64,000 nucleotides of DNA from Nymphaea colorata. Taxonomy: Eukaryota > Streptophyta > Magnoliopsida > Nymphaeales > Nymphaeaceae. The notes beneath the pieces were generated by a model. That model was not told the DNA's origin, searched no databases, and saw nothing but the letters and a program-made list of their open reading frames with translations. Made by a program: the position numbers and the translations under genes. Shown here piece by piece: positions 33,769 through 46,013 of this stretch (position 1 is the stretch's first letter; each line of letters opens with the position of its first letter). Location of the stretch: contig NC_045148.1 of assembly GCF_008831285.2 (NCBI RefSeq), forward strand, positions 18,841,002 through 18,905,001, written 5' to 3'.

Positions 33769-36620
33769 GGTTTTGCATAATTTTCTTATACTCGACAAAT
33801 TTTGTTCGTCCACATTTCGTTTTCACAAGTAATAACAGTTCATTAGAGAAGGTCCGAACCAGTCGCAGACCTTTTAGATGCTTGCGATGGTGGATCAAAA
33901 GGCTTATTGTACAGCACAGGGGAATGGCAGTGATGTGAAGGAAAAAAAGAAAAAGAAAGAAAAAGCATATTGAAGTATTTACATATTTTTGGTGTTTGAA
34001 GTGCTCGATGCTTTTCAAGCACCGTATTTGTTATTGATCTACGTTCTGTCAGACCAAGACGGTTCTCTTCGAGAGACATCGATAAAATTGGAACCACCAA
34101 GACGATAGGGCTGTGCTGAAGGTTTCAGAGGCAATTTTTTCGTGTGGCGTAAAGGTTGTCACCTCTACACTTGTGTGTCGGTGAAAGCGTCGACTTGTAA
34201 ATTAACAAGACTGGAGTCGAACATTCATGATACATTCCGTTCTTGTTCTTTCAAATTGTCAAAGGTGGTTGTCGCTTCTTATGCCTTTTCCTTTCCAGGT
34301 TTCATTTTCTCGTGCCTTCTTAGTTCTTATCTACCATGAAATGGTCCCAACAGGAGCTCTGCTTATGGCTGCCTGGTTATGGATCGAACCTTTTGTCTCA
34401 TTTTTCAGGGGATGGACAAGTTGGGTAGGCAGCTCGCTTCCAGCTTGTGCAAACGGAGATGCACCCCAAGAATTGATTGAACTCATGATTTTCTCCTTGA
34501 CCTGAAAATTTGAAGTCTAACCCTGGCAAGGTGGATTCTGTTTTCTCTTAGCACGATATCTTGAATGTTTGCTTAATCCATTCTTTGCCAATAAAAAGAA
34601 AAAATAACCCAACCCTATCTCCAGCTTTTGCTTGTATAACCTAGCTACACGCTTTCACGTGTCACTGTCATTTCTACATGTTTTCAAAAGAGGGGTTCGG
34701 GTTTACTAGTTTGACATCTTACTGATGAAGCTGGAGGACTAATTCCTTATTGTCTCTCTTCTATTTCAACTGATTATCCCTGCCTTTCTGCCTATCTGCT
34801 TATTTCGGTTTTCTGACGCCGGAAGTGGATAAGCCCACCGAAGCGGTCATTGGCCCTGACATCTGGGTACTAAAGGCAATCACAAGGTTCTTCATGCTCC
34901 TGATATGAGGTTGAGTCGCAAGCATGTTTATTCTAACTGGGCAAGCAACTGAGAAATGACATGAGACTTTCTCCCCATAATTTTGACCCATAAAGATATT
35001 ATGTTGGACACTCTTGGCTTCTTTTTCCACACGGAAAATAGATCTGCATCAGCGCTGGAACTGAATTCTCCTTTGTATGCTCAATAAACCCAGCAGAAAG
35101 CTTTTAAGAATTTAAAATGAATGAGTTTTGTGGTGACTGGATTACCGTCTCTTCATATGTTTCTCATGGCCATGACGAAGCAACTTAGAGGACGGAGGTA
35201 ATTGAGCTGTTGATGGCCGATGGTGAGAAAAAAAGCAGGAATGTCGATTACCAAGATTATAGTGGTAATGATTTCGAGGCAGAATCGGTTCAGTTGCCAT
35301 TAATCATTTTCTACACTGGAGATTCATTTACTGTTAACATCGCCCGTTAAAAGTAGTTTTCCAAGTGATTGTTCAATAAATGTTGATGATCTTCTTTTAT
35401 TTATGCTTTCCAAATCATGTGAACTTAGTTTGCAGCTTAATTTACAACCTTTGTTTTTTCTTGTCAACCCGAAAATCCTTTGTTTCGTCTCATCAAAATT
35501 ATGCTTTTACAAAAAAACTTTTGAGATAGTGCTCCTATATGTGATCAGTTTCAAGCAAATATGAGCCTGGTAGCACTAATTGGAGGATGCAAATTAACAA
35601 GAGCTGCGCTCACCTTAGGGTGTTAGACTTGTTTGATGGCAAGAAGTATTTTGACACTGCCCACTCAAAAAAAAACAAAAAAAATCCTGAGTGGGTCTGA
35701 ATTATTTTTTCCAGCAAAGTGCCAAACTCTACCTGGATGTTGTAAAAAAATCAGCCAGCTTTTATACCAAAACAGTTCGCTTAGAAGAATATGGTATTGA
35801 CAACATCTCTCCTTTACACAAGCTAAATCTGCCAGGTAGTGTTTGATACCTTTGGATCTGAGATCCGAGGTTACATTAAAGGTTTATTTTGGAAGATCCT
35901 CAAGTAACTGGATCTTAAATTTACATTACATGTAAAAAAACCATAGATTTTAGGTGGAATGGGAAGAGATCCTACCTAAGATCTAGGGATATGAGAATCT
36001 TAGTGATCTTTGCCTATTTTTATTTTAGGTATAAAAGCAGATTGATTGTTGACTACATTAATAATCCGTGTTGTTGGTCATTTCATATCCTTCTTTGTGT
36101 TTGCTACCCAGTACGGCATATTACTCACTGGGCCCTATCAACACTTGTTAGGTTAAATATAATAAAATAGATAGTACATTGTATCCGTCAGAACCATTTC
36201 GATTTGTGGTAGATTTCGATGCGTATCGCTGATAACACTGTGCGCACGTAATGACTGTCCAACAAATATGTTTTTTTTTTTTTCATGATTCCATACAAGC
36301 CCAAGCTGAGTTCACCTTCCTGGCTTGGCTTGTAATGTTTGCCGGAGGAATTGAAGAGAAAAGGAAATGTTTCGGAAAAAAACTGCATAGGCATAGAAAA
36401 TGGAAATTGAGAAAGAAGTGATACAACAGAAGAGGAAGCACATGGTAAAAAAGCAACCGTTTTCCTGCAGCTATAGCCTATTGGTTTAAGGTTTTATTTG
36501 TAGAAGTGATATTGAACGAGTCCCTCGCCTGTGTACTATGCCGGGGTGCTACCAGCAAGTGTGGCTGAGTGCTGACAGATTGATTGTGCCTATAATGGGA
36601 AAGCTAAAGTTCAGTTTCTT
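33769..36620. other. 3' flank of the PTM-like gene and intergenic DNA
   Basis: 33769 to about 34100 is the likely 3' UTR. No other gene is supported. Near 35836-36010 the word GGATCTGAGATCCGAG recurs, echoing the interior of the possible MITE at 1.2 kb; its ends were not defined. The last few hundred bases are the promoter side of KDTA, with no clear TATA box. Confidence 0.45.
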
Positions 36621-36629
36621 CCCCTTTGT

Positions 36630-39600
36630 ATGCGTATAAGCAAGCAGCGCAACATGTCGCGGGGAAAAATGACGGGGTGGCAGTCGAAGGGGAGGGTGAT
36701 CAGCGTTGTCTATAGAGCGGTGACCTACGCTCTCACCCCTCTCATCTTTCTGCACGTCAGTGTAAGGAGGCTTCGTGGCGTCGAGCACCCCACCAGGTGG
36801 ACCGAACGCTTCGGCTACCCATCTTCTCTTCGTCCAGATGGACCCCTCCTCTGGTTCCATGCCGTCTCCTTAGGTACGTCTTGGTGCTTTTTCTTTCCAT
36901 CTCTGTGTGGGCGTGTGTGTGTGTGTGCGCGCGCGTGTGTGACTGGTTGATGTTTCTCATTCATTGGTTGTCAATAGGTGAAGGGATGGCTGTGCTTCCA
37001 GTAATCAGGCACTGCGTCCACCACCACCCTCATCTCAATGTTCTCATGACCACCACCACCACCTCCGCCTTGTAAGATGGTCGTGAACTTTTTGCCTCAG
37101 TACTTCCTACCAACCATCTCTTTTTTCAAGGTTTTTGTTCTTTACCCAAGTTTGATCGCCATTGCCCTTGTTGTCTTTTATCTTCATATAACGGGACCGT
37201 TTCTGATCATGGACCAAGTATGTACAAGATTGTCTATGGGGGCCCTTTGAATTCCAATAAGTTCTTTTGCAAAGTTTACCATGTACATGTGGTTTACATG
37301 TTAATGATGAACCTTCGAGTCGTGCTTTACTTTTTTATGTACAAATGTGTTTTTCAATAAATCACTAAATTTTGGCATTTACGTGGTCGTTGGTTGGTGG
37401 AATGCTAAGATTCTTGTGCGCAAGTTGGAAGACTACAGCGACTCAAGGGTTGATTCTTGTCCAATCAACAATATGAACTGTATCTGTGTGCTCAAATTTG
37501 ATCAGGGAAAACTAAAATACATAAGCTTGTAGATGATGCTTGTACTGGATTCCGTAAGCTTGTGGATGATGTTTGTACTGGATTCCGTAACCTTGTGGAT
37601 GATGTTTGACTCCTGTTGTATCCACAGCTTTCCTAGTCCGATATAAGATAGTCTTAGTACAAAGATGGTTATAATTTATATATGTGCTTGTCAGTCTCGT
37701 ACACGTTATGGGACTATGGATCCCTCCATGCAAGATAAATTCTTTGCACTCGTTACTTTGCTAACCCATTATGGGTAGCTCTCCTCTGCATTCGACTTAC
37801 TCTCTTGGAACCTTTTGTTGAGTTTTGATGACCATTTACGTCCTTATGCTAATAGTTGTTCTAGAGGAGGGGCTATGATGTATCATGTTACACAAAGATA
37901 CGACATTGTACTTGTTCAGGACCAGTAACTTTTGGCCGATTGAATATCTGATTCCTTTTTGCTTTTGCAGTAATGTCATTAAAGACCGGCTTCCTGAGTG
38001 TGTGATCTATCAGGTATTATCTTGGCACATGTAACCCTGATATTAATGCAAGGAAGAAGTTTGTGGCCATCCTTGATGTTTTAATGTGGTCACAGATGTA
38101 ATGTCATTGAAGTTCTTCATTTTGTCACTATCAGTATATGTTCTCCTTTTTCCCATCAAAATTGCACGTTGCTGACATCTCATTGTGTGAGATAAAATGA
38201 TGGAAGTACGTTTCTGAACATAAAGTTTGCATTACCTGCAGCGAATTTCATAACCATTTATAAGCTAGAAAAATGAAAGTCCTTTTATGTCCCATATGCC
38301 TTTGTTGATCAAGCTTCAGTCAAACTTTTGATGGCTTTTTGCAGCCGAGTGTTATTCCTTGTTTGCACTTACTATAGTCAACTAAGTAATAAGTATGAAG
38401 ATTTCAATGGTTTGTCTTAAAATAAATCACAGCCAAAATGTTTACTTTATGTATGAAGAAAAGGAAAAGGAAATTTGCATAATTCTGCAGTCCTATTGAG
38501 GTGAACAAGTTTGATGCATTCAGGCATGTTGAACCCTAAATTTGCATTGTCCTTCTCATACAAATCAAAAACTCGAACTTCAACATGAATGAAAAAAAGG
38601 ACAAAGTCTCAAGCTTTACAAGCATTACAAGAGATGAAATGTACTCTTTACTTGTACTATAGGATGCTGCTGCAAAGGTTGTATAAGGGTGTGATAGGCT
38701 AAGAGGTCAAGGTAACATCCTGTTAGTAACCGGTTATGTATTCGGATCGGTTCTTAGTTGGGCCTGACCCAATAAGGCTATAAATAGGTTGAAGGCACTG
38801 AAGGAGGGATCGTCCGTTAATTGAAGTCCTTCACCTCTGGGAGGATAGAACCCTAATCAGGGATTAGGGTCTGCATGGGTGAGTTCAGCGGGTTTATCTG
38901 AGTGCAGTGCTCTTGTAACCAGTCCTCTTAGCCGGTGGCTAACACATCCTCAAGGTAGCATCCCTAAGGAATAAGTTGCTAACAAACTGCCCCATTTTAG
39001 GGGTAGGGTTTTAGTTGCAGCCATCTATGTGCAAGCATATATCCCCATGTCAGTATGCACTTGAAAATTGGAAACTACTTGAGGTTTCAGTTGAAGCCTA
39101 TACGTGCATTGTGGGTTTCTTTTATGATTCAGAGGACCTCAAGTGCCACATGCAATTTTGGCGTGCATAAAAGTGGTGCCTAATGGCCTGCCTGCTGTAT
39201 AGCCATGCCATTGCTGTATCTAAATGCTTGAATCACTGGGCAGATTGTCTAGATCATGCCTGACTCATGTTTATTAATGGTAGCATCGAGGGGAAATTCT
39301 TCTATATCCTGTTTTATGTGGTTTCGTTATTTGTTTGTCATTTAATATCCATCTTAATAAAGTAAATTGTTTGATAGAGTAACTGCAAATATGAAATGAT
39401 TTTTTTTTCACATACTGTTCTTTATTCTTTAAAATTTGTGTTTTTATATGTTATTGTCCCTATGCATGACACAGTTTATTTTGATACTCAAACTTCAGTT
39501 GTCTTTACGTTTGCAGTATGCACCCCTTGACATTCCCATGGCTGTAGAACCCTTCCTTGATTACTGGAAACCTGATGCAGCATTTTTTATTGAAAGTGAA

Positions 39601-42600
39601 CTTTGGCCAAATCTTATCCTGGCAACTTCTAGGAGAAGAGTATGTTTTCTTTGTGAGTAGTTGTTTTTTTTTTTCACTTGTGTTAACAAGTCCTAATTGT
39701 TGGAGAAAAGTTATCCTACCCCAGAGGGAATTCTATACTGGATATACCTCATTAGTGTCTCTGGCCTTGCATCGTTGTCCCTCTTGTTTTTTGGCAATAT
39801 TCCTTTTTGTGCTTAACATTTTGGGCAATTTGGGTGTGTGGCTGTGGGTGACGGTGCTGCTTGGATGTGAAAAATTTTCAGAAGAAGAACAAGAAAAAAG
39901 CGGAGGTGGAGAAAAGAGGATAACGAAGGAGAAAGAGGATGAACAATAGGAGGAGGAATAAGAAAAAGAGGAATACCTCGCTGTAGTGGTTGAGGAGAGG
40001 TAGTGGCTTCATGGTTCAACCACTGGTGGAAGGAGAAGAAGAGAAAAGATGCATTAGGATTTTATGCCTTGGAGGCTTTTTTTTTTCTCAATTTGAAACT
40101 TTTTTAATTACAATTCCACGGGGAGACCTTTTTTTTTGTTTTCTCTTTTCTTACAATTCCACACCTGATATATCTTGTACTGATTTTCACTAGTTTTTCT
40201 TCATTGAGTTTGTTTCAGGTTTCACTGGCATTGTTGAATGCCCGCATGTCCATCAAATCCTTCAAATTATGGTCAAATATTGCCGTGAAGCCATTAATGT
40301 CATCAATATTGTCAAGATTTTCATTGATTTCACCATTAGTAAGTTTTTGGTAAACACATCCCGATATTATGCTGGTTTTTGTTGCTCATTGATTTATATA
40401 TGTCTTAGAGCACAAATGAAGCAATCCATTTCCAGCTGCTTGGAGCATCACCATTTATCATCAATTTTGCTGGTGATCTGAAATATGGTATGTTGCCTTT
40501 CCTGATGCTCTATGATTTTTGTTAGATTTGTGAAAAAAAAATGTGAAGTTATATAGGATTATGCCTCCTGAGCAGATCTGGATCCAACTTTCAGTTTCAA
40601 TTAAATGTGTAACAAATTAAAAGTGGACTATGCTTTCAACATTTTTCAGTTGGGTCTGGATCCAACTGTGAAGTTATATAGGATTATGCTTTCAACATTT
40701 TACGGTTGAGTCTGGATCCAACTTTCAATTAAATGTGTAACAAATTAAGCATATAGTTCACTTTGTAAAAGAAGTCTGCTGGAGATGAAAGTGGCAAATT
40801 CTTTGCCATAGAGAAGGGCTTCCATCTTGCACTGGAACAAGCCCCTTTGTCTACGATCATCTTCCTCCATGTGGGTTGCTGATATGGTAAACAAATTAGA
40901 GACTTGGCTTGTGTACCCTCCACTTGAACTCATGGAATCAGAAGCATGTGGCTGTGTGCTAAACTGGCACTTCAAGCATGTCACCATTTTCCTTAAATAA
41001 GAGATCATGAAGTAGGTCATCACAATATTTCATTTATATTGTTCACGTATAACAAAGATGGTCCATCTTTCAGATGCCGCAATGAAGCTCTATAAGTGAC
41101 TACATTGAGAAATAGAAAGATGCTGTCATGTTCTTCTGAGATCCTTAGATTCGTGAAATACAAGCAATAAACGGGATAAAATTAGATTTCAGGTCCCAAA
41201 GTACAGTATTTATGCATAAACATGGTCCTGAAATCTGAGTCCTTAACAGCTGACGTGGACCAAAACAGTAAGATATTTATATATTAATTAAGCATTCTGC
41301 AATTTCGTATGGAAAAGTACTTCGTACTATAGGTGCAAGTTGCTTTATCTATGTGGACTCATGGATGTGTCAAGATGGTTTATTTACTGAAGAAGCATTG
41401 AACATGTCCAAGATGCATGGAGTGTCATCACGATTATGAAAAATACATGAATTTTTCTATTACAATGCCCATATGATGTATCTTAATTCTGTCTAGCTGG
41501 GTGGCCATATGATGTATCTTAATTCTGTCTAGCTGGCTAAAGCTTGTGCCGATTTACCAAGGAAATGCTTATCTGAATTATAAGTTATAAGAAATGTAGT
41601 GTGAATTACTGAGACAATATATAAAATATTATGTCACATGGCTCTCCATGCTGTGCTCCTTCAACAATTTACTTCTTAATAAAGATGACTCAAATTGATA
41701 TATTATCTGAAGAGGTAATATCTGAGTGGCAATTTACTTCTTAATAAAGATGACTCAAATTGATATATTATCTGAAGAGGTAATATCTGAGTGGATCCAA
41801 CTCCTAGCAGAACCATGGATTTTGTACTAGTCCTTCAGAGCATTTTGGTTGAGATTAAACAGGCTACCTCATTCTAAAGAGCTGAACAATATTTGTGATT
41901 TTGAACGCTGAGTATGCCCTGTTCTATTTGATGTAGAAAAAAGAGGAATAGAAGCTGTTCACGTTCTGTGGCTCATAGCATTCTGGAGTACTAGATTACT
42001 TGCTATGAAGTGCATTTAATAGAATGTGCATAGACAACTGCATAGTCTTTTATCTTGTTTATTTTGTGTTTCTCATTTCTTTGGCATCCTCCATATGTTT
42101 TCCACGTCTCTAAACCAGGGAACTCATTATTATAGATAGGATGCCCCTGGCAGGCAATTTGCAAACTCAAGAAGATTGAACCATGTGCTGGTTCATTACT
42201 TAACAGTGAAGAACCATGTCGCTGAAATTCTTGAATAAATTTTTTATTAGGTTGAATGAACAATGTAGATTAATGCTGAACCACCTATTGCCTTTATATT
42301 TTTCGTAAAATTTCATGTATGATCCACCTTCTTAAACTTATTTATCATGATCTGAGAAAGAAAAATGAGTGCTGTCATTTGGTTATAGTGTTGCAAAATT
42401 AAATTCCAAGAATTTCTTGCAGGCATGGATGCAAGCTTTTGTGCTTTGTTTGGTGTATGTATGTCTTTCATTATCTTGTTTGATGTTTCCCATGCATCTA
42501 TATTTGTCAAATTGATAGCTGCTTCCCTGCATGTCATTGTTGTCGCTAATAAGTGTCAGGTCGTGTGTCATGTGGCTTCTTTGAATTAAAATATTTGCTT

Positions 42601-45206
42601 GTTTGCTTTTAAAACAGTAGGAGATTCTGATATTCCTAGCCAGCAGAATGTGAACATGGAAAATCTAGAATCAAGTCTTGCTTCTAGGAAGGTGTGGATG
42701 GCTTCCTCTATTCATAAAGATGAAGAAGCAGGTAACTGGCATTATTGAGTCTTCCCACCGTCGTCCTGGCAGAAACCTCCCTGCATGAATAGAATGTTTG
42801 CAAAAGAATCTCTGCTTTCTGCTCTTCTGCAGTTCATTTCCTTTTGCTTAACCATAGCAAACTTGTCGGTCATGAGTAATCTTTGCCTTCTGATGTGACG
42901 TGTAGTGCCATAAAATGGCTATGTTTCACTTGAAGAACCTTTCAGTGACAATTCCACTATATTCCCTTAAATGGGGTAAAATGGCATTCGATAAATTAAA
43001 ATGCATTTGACAATCAATAAAATGTCATGGTTGAAAGAGTTCCCTAATGGAAAGGCATATTTGAACTGTTGAAAGAAAAGATTATTCTCCAAAATGCAGT
43101 AAGTCAGGATTTTCTTTTGCAAATCCAGTGCTAAGTTGCAATAAGACCCTTCTATAGTTCTATTAGTACTGGATTCAGCAACGGTAGGACAAATTCATTG
43201 GTTTTGCTAGCTTTGTCGTTATAATATTTTGAAGTCTGTTATATGATTTATCTAGGGTCTAACAACTAAAAAAATGCAGTTATCTTATGGATACACAAAG
43301 AACTAGCAAAAACATATTCAAGCTTGCTCACAATTATTGTTCCTCGACATCCCCAGCAAGGACAGCAGATAACTGAAGTAAGCTCTGGTGCATTGTCGAC
43401 AGTTCTATAATTATCTTCCATTGTTGACATGGTTATATATTGTTATCTTGTACGACAATTCTAAAGGATAGGTGCAGATGCACTGCCCGTTGGAGTCTTT
43501 ATCTTTTAAAACCATGTGAATCTACAGTTGCTGAGCCGAGCCTAGGTCGATTTAAATTAGGATTTTGGTTCTTGGCGTTGCCTGTTGATTGGCACGCTTG
43601 ATCATGTTTGCCTGACATGCCTGGCCTCTCCAAAAGCTGGATTATTGGAACTTGTTATGCAACCTTAGATGCATATCGTGATAGGCAATCAATCTGCATA
43701 GATTTTGCCTCTTCATGACACTAAAGTCTGAAATGACTTTTTGCAGTTTGATTACTCGATTTTGCATGTGTCTAATATATTAATAGGCTCCTTTATGTTT
43801 AGGCAGTGCAGAGGGAAGGGGTGAATGTTGCATTGAGGTCTCAAAGCAAAGCTGTTCTTCCTAGTGCGAACTTTTATGTGGTTGACACATTAGGTTTGTG
43901 ACTTCTGGCATTTTCCTGATTTCTTTAATTTCTTATTTTATTTAAAGCATGCTGGTTACTGCCTCATAAGCTTGCATAAAGTCTTCATACTGATGAGCTT
44001 CTAACGAATGGACAAGAATATGCCTTGAATAAAATAGCACCTTAAGGCCCAAAAGATATCTGCTAGATGATAAAGGTAGGAGAGTTTAAGATTTAAGATT
44101 TTCACGAGTAGATGTTCTGAAAAAAGCGAGTTAAACATATGTAATGTCTTTGAAATACCAATTTTCACTGAAAACACCAACATCATCTTGAAATGTGAAA
44201 ATATCTAATTCCATACCCTATTACATTTTTAAATTTTAAGCTGTTTGAGCAAAATAAATTCCTCATATTTACAGGTGAATTGAAAAGCTTGTATAGGTTG
44301 AGCCCAATTGCTGTGGTAGGAGGATCATTTATCCAGGGATTATCTGGACACAATATGTGCGAAGCTGCTGCTGCTGGTTGTGCTGTTTTGACTGGTAAGG
44401 CTTTCTCTAAACAAGTTTAAAGTAAATACTCAGGTTTGTGGATGACGTTTTGGCTCATTTATATTTTCACTGGCTTTTAGGCCCCCATGTAGGGCATTTC
44501 TCTCAAATGGTACAGGAGATGCAAAGGCTAGAGCCTCTTTCAGTACAACAGGTCATCTCCCTCTGTCCCCACTCCTCCCTGTCCTTTTCATTTGCTGCTT
44601 ACAATGTTTCAAAACCATGTGGTCTCACCTACGTTCAAACTTAAGTTGTTGACAAAATATTACTGATGCAGTTACTCCTGTTTTGAACCTTTGACAACAT
44701 ATATCAAGTAACCATCCGTTTCTAGTGCCATATCTGACCGTAAAGCATTTGTCATGGCTTGTCTCTAATGTTTAATTTTTGCCTTCTCTAGTACAATAAC
44801 GACAGAAGTCACTTAGCATGCCAACATAGACTTTTGCACATTGTGGGAATCTAAGATGCCACGGTGCAATCACCTTCTATGAGTCTATTTTCTACCAAGC
44901 AACGATATTCATTACATTTTGTATTATTATGTATGAAGTATTCATGATTCATGAACAGGATGTTGTAAAAAAATTTTCCTAATTTATTAGCTTGCTTACA
45001 TGTTCTCACGATGCGTACAGGTCGCAGGAAAAATTGAACTGCTGGACCACTTGAGAAAGCTCCTTAGCGATGCCAAAACCTTAGAGGACCACCGAATCGC
45101 TGCCAAGAAAGCAGCTTTTGGTTTGTCACGCGGAGTGGTCCAGAATGTCTGGAACCTGATTGATATACATGTATTGAAGAAACACGTTCAAGAACGTGAT
45201 ATGTAA
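36630..45206 (+). CDS. KDTA: 3-deoxy-D-manno-octulosonic acid (KDO) transferase, WaaA/KdtA family (12 exons, 460 aa)
   Basis: Exons: 36630-36873, 36978-37071, 37971-38013, 39517-39639, 40219-40338, 40409-40487, 42618-42731, 43280-43377, 43803-43893, 44275-44394, 44481-44551, 45021-45206. They sum to 1383 nt and all junctions keep frame. The N-terminus has a hydrophobic anchor (VISVVYRAVTYALTPLIFL) and then the glycosyltransferase N-domain with WFHAVSLGEG, TTTTTSAF and ESELWPN. The C-domain has RKVWMASSIHK, VPRHPQQ, VVGGSF and GHNMCEAAAAG. These are family hallmarks. Bacterial WaaA adds KDO to lipid A precursor; the Arabidopsis homologue At5g03770 is reported as mitochondrial and of similar length (about 447 aa). 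The start is uncertain: in-frame ATGs lie at 36630, 36654 and 36669. The gene converges with the PPR gene, with about 800 bp between stop codons. Confidence 0.92.
37522..37607. repeat. 33-bp tandem repeat, 2.6 copies, in KDTA intron 2
   Basis: TAAGCTTGTNGATGATGNTT units begin at 37522, 37555 and 37588; the third is truncated. The first two differ at two positions by eye. Confidence 0.85.
38721..38944 (+). mobile_element. Solo LTR, 224 bp, in KDTA intron 3
   Basis: The segment begins TGTTAG and ends CTAACA, a perfect 6-bp inverted tip of LTR type. It is flanked by the 5-bp direct repeat CATCC at 38716-38720 and 38945-38949. Inside is a TATA-like GGCTATAAATAGG about 60 bp from the left end, as expected for an LTR promoter in the same orientation as KDTA. 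No internal region or second LTR is present, so this is a solo LTR left by recombination, probably of a Copia or TRIM-type element. Confidence 0.8.
40543..40746. repeat. 125-bp imperfect tandem duplication in KDTA intron 6
   Basis: GTGAAGTTATATAGGATTATG starts at 40543 and 40668. Both copies continue with GGATCCAACTTTCA and AATTAAATGTGTAACAAATTA; the second copy is rearranged and shorter. Confidence 0.75.
41469..41537. repeat. 36-bp tandem repeat in KDTA intron 6
   Basis: CCATATGATGTATCTTAATT begins at 41469 and 41505; the copies are nearly identical through CTGTCTAGCTGG. Confidence 0.85.
41665..41794. repeat. Perfect 65-bp tandem duplication in KDTA intron 6
   Basis: Units 41665-41729 and 41730-41794 are identical by eye, each running CAATTTACTTC ... 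ATATCTGAGTGG. Perfect identity implies a recent event or an assembly artefact. Confidence 0.9.
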
Positions 45207-46013
45207 TTCATGGTGAAAAAAGTTATGCACGATGACTTGGAGAAAATCCATCCAGCACGAAGAAGCATAGAATACACAAGTTAAAATGACCGTACTACTA
45301 GCTATATGTTAAAGAGGTGGCTAAGGTGGCCTTGTGGCCGCCAACGTTAAGAACTTGAGATGTTTACTTAGAATTGGTCAATATAAATTTAAAGGGCTGT
45401 TCAGTTTCTTAATATGTGCAACAATGAAATGATAGCGACGTTGCCCACACTTGAACCAGCTTCACGAGTAACGCATGAGTCACAGTAAGTGCAATAACGA
45501 GACATCTTGAATATTGGTAGGTTTCCCCCCCTGCCTCCTTAGCGAGGTGTAACAATCACCCCTGAAGGGGACTCGTAAGACATGTATGTGGCAATGCGGA
45601 TTGCCTTGAACCAATATAGGATTGTGAAGTTGACTGTGCTTTAGGCATTTCCTGGAGACTCTGAAGCACTAAATGGGTTTACCTTCACTTCGATATGTCA
45701 TCACAACGGCGATATTATGGAGACCAAGGTTGCAGCGATAAGCCAAATAATACTGCAACACTGCACTTCACCAAGCACAGAGCAGCCCTTATGCTTAAGT
45801 TTACAGCAGAGAGAGCTACGCTATAACAATGGTTACCAAACAAACCCTTGTTTGTGATGGCGACGATGACAGACGTCAAGAAGGACCTTGCACGAGAACA
45901 CGAGGTTCTGGCAGTCTTCGTATTTGAATGAGGATGAAAGCACCTAAATAAGGCATCGCATTGCAACAATCTTGTGTCATTGGTCCCTATGTCATCAGTT
46001 TATGAATCTACAT
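45207..46013. other. Convergent 3' flanks of KDTA and the PPR gene
   Basis: About 800 bp between two stop codons facing each other. It must hold both 3' UTRs and both poly(A) regions. No other gene is seen. Confidence 0.6.

Noticed and set aside
34144-34225. Possible SINE or tRNA-like sequence in the PTM-like 3' flank
   Set aside because: TGGCGTAAAGG and AGTCGAACATTC resemble A and B boxes only weakly and their spacing is about 70 nt, too long without other evidence.
34227-34505. 92-codon hydrophobic frame after the PTM-like stop codon as a membrane tail
   Set aside because: No acceptor site joins it in frame to the last exon and the stop at 33768 follows a complete PHD finger.
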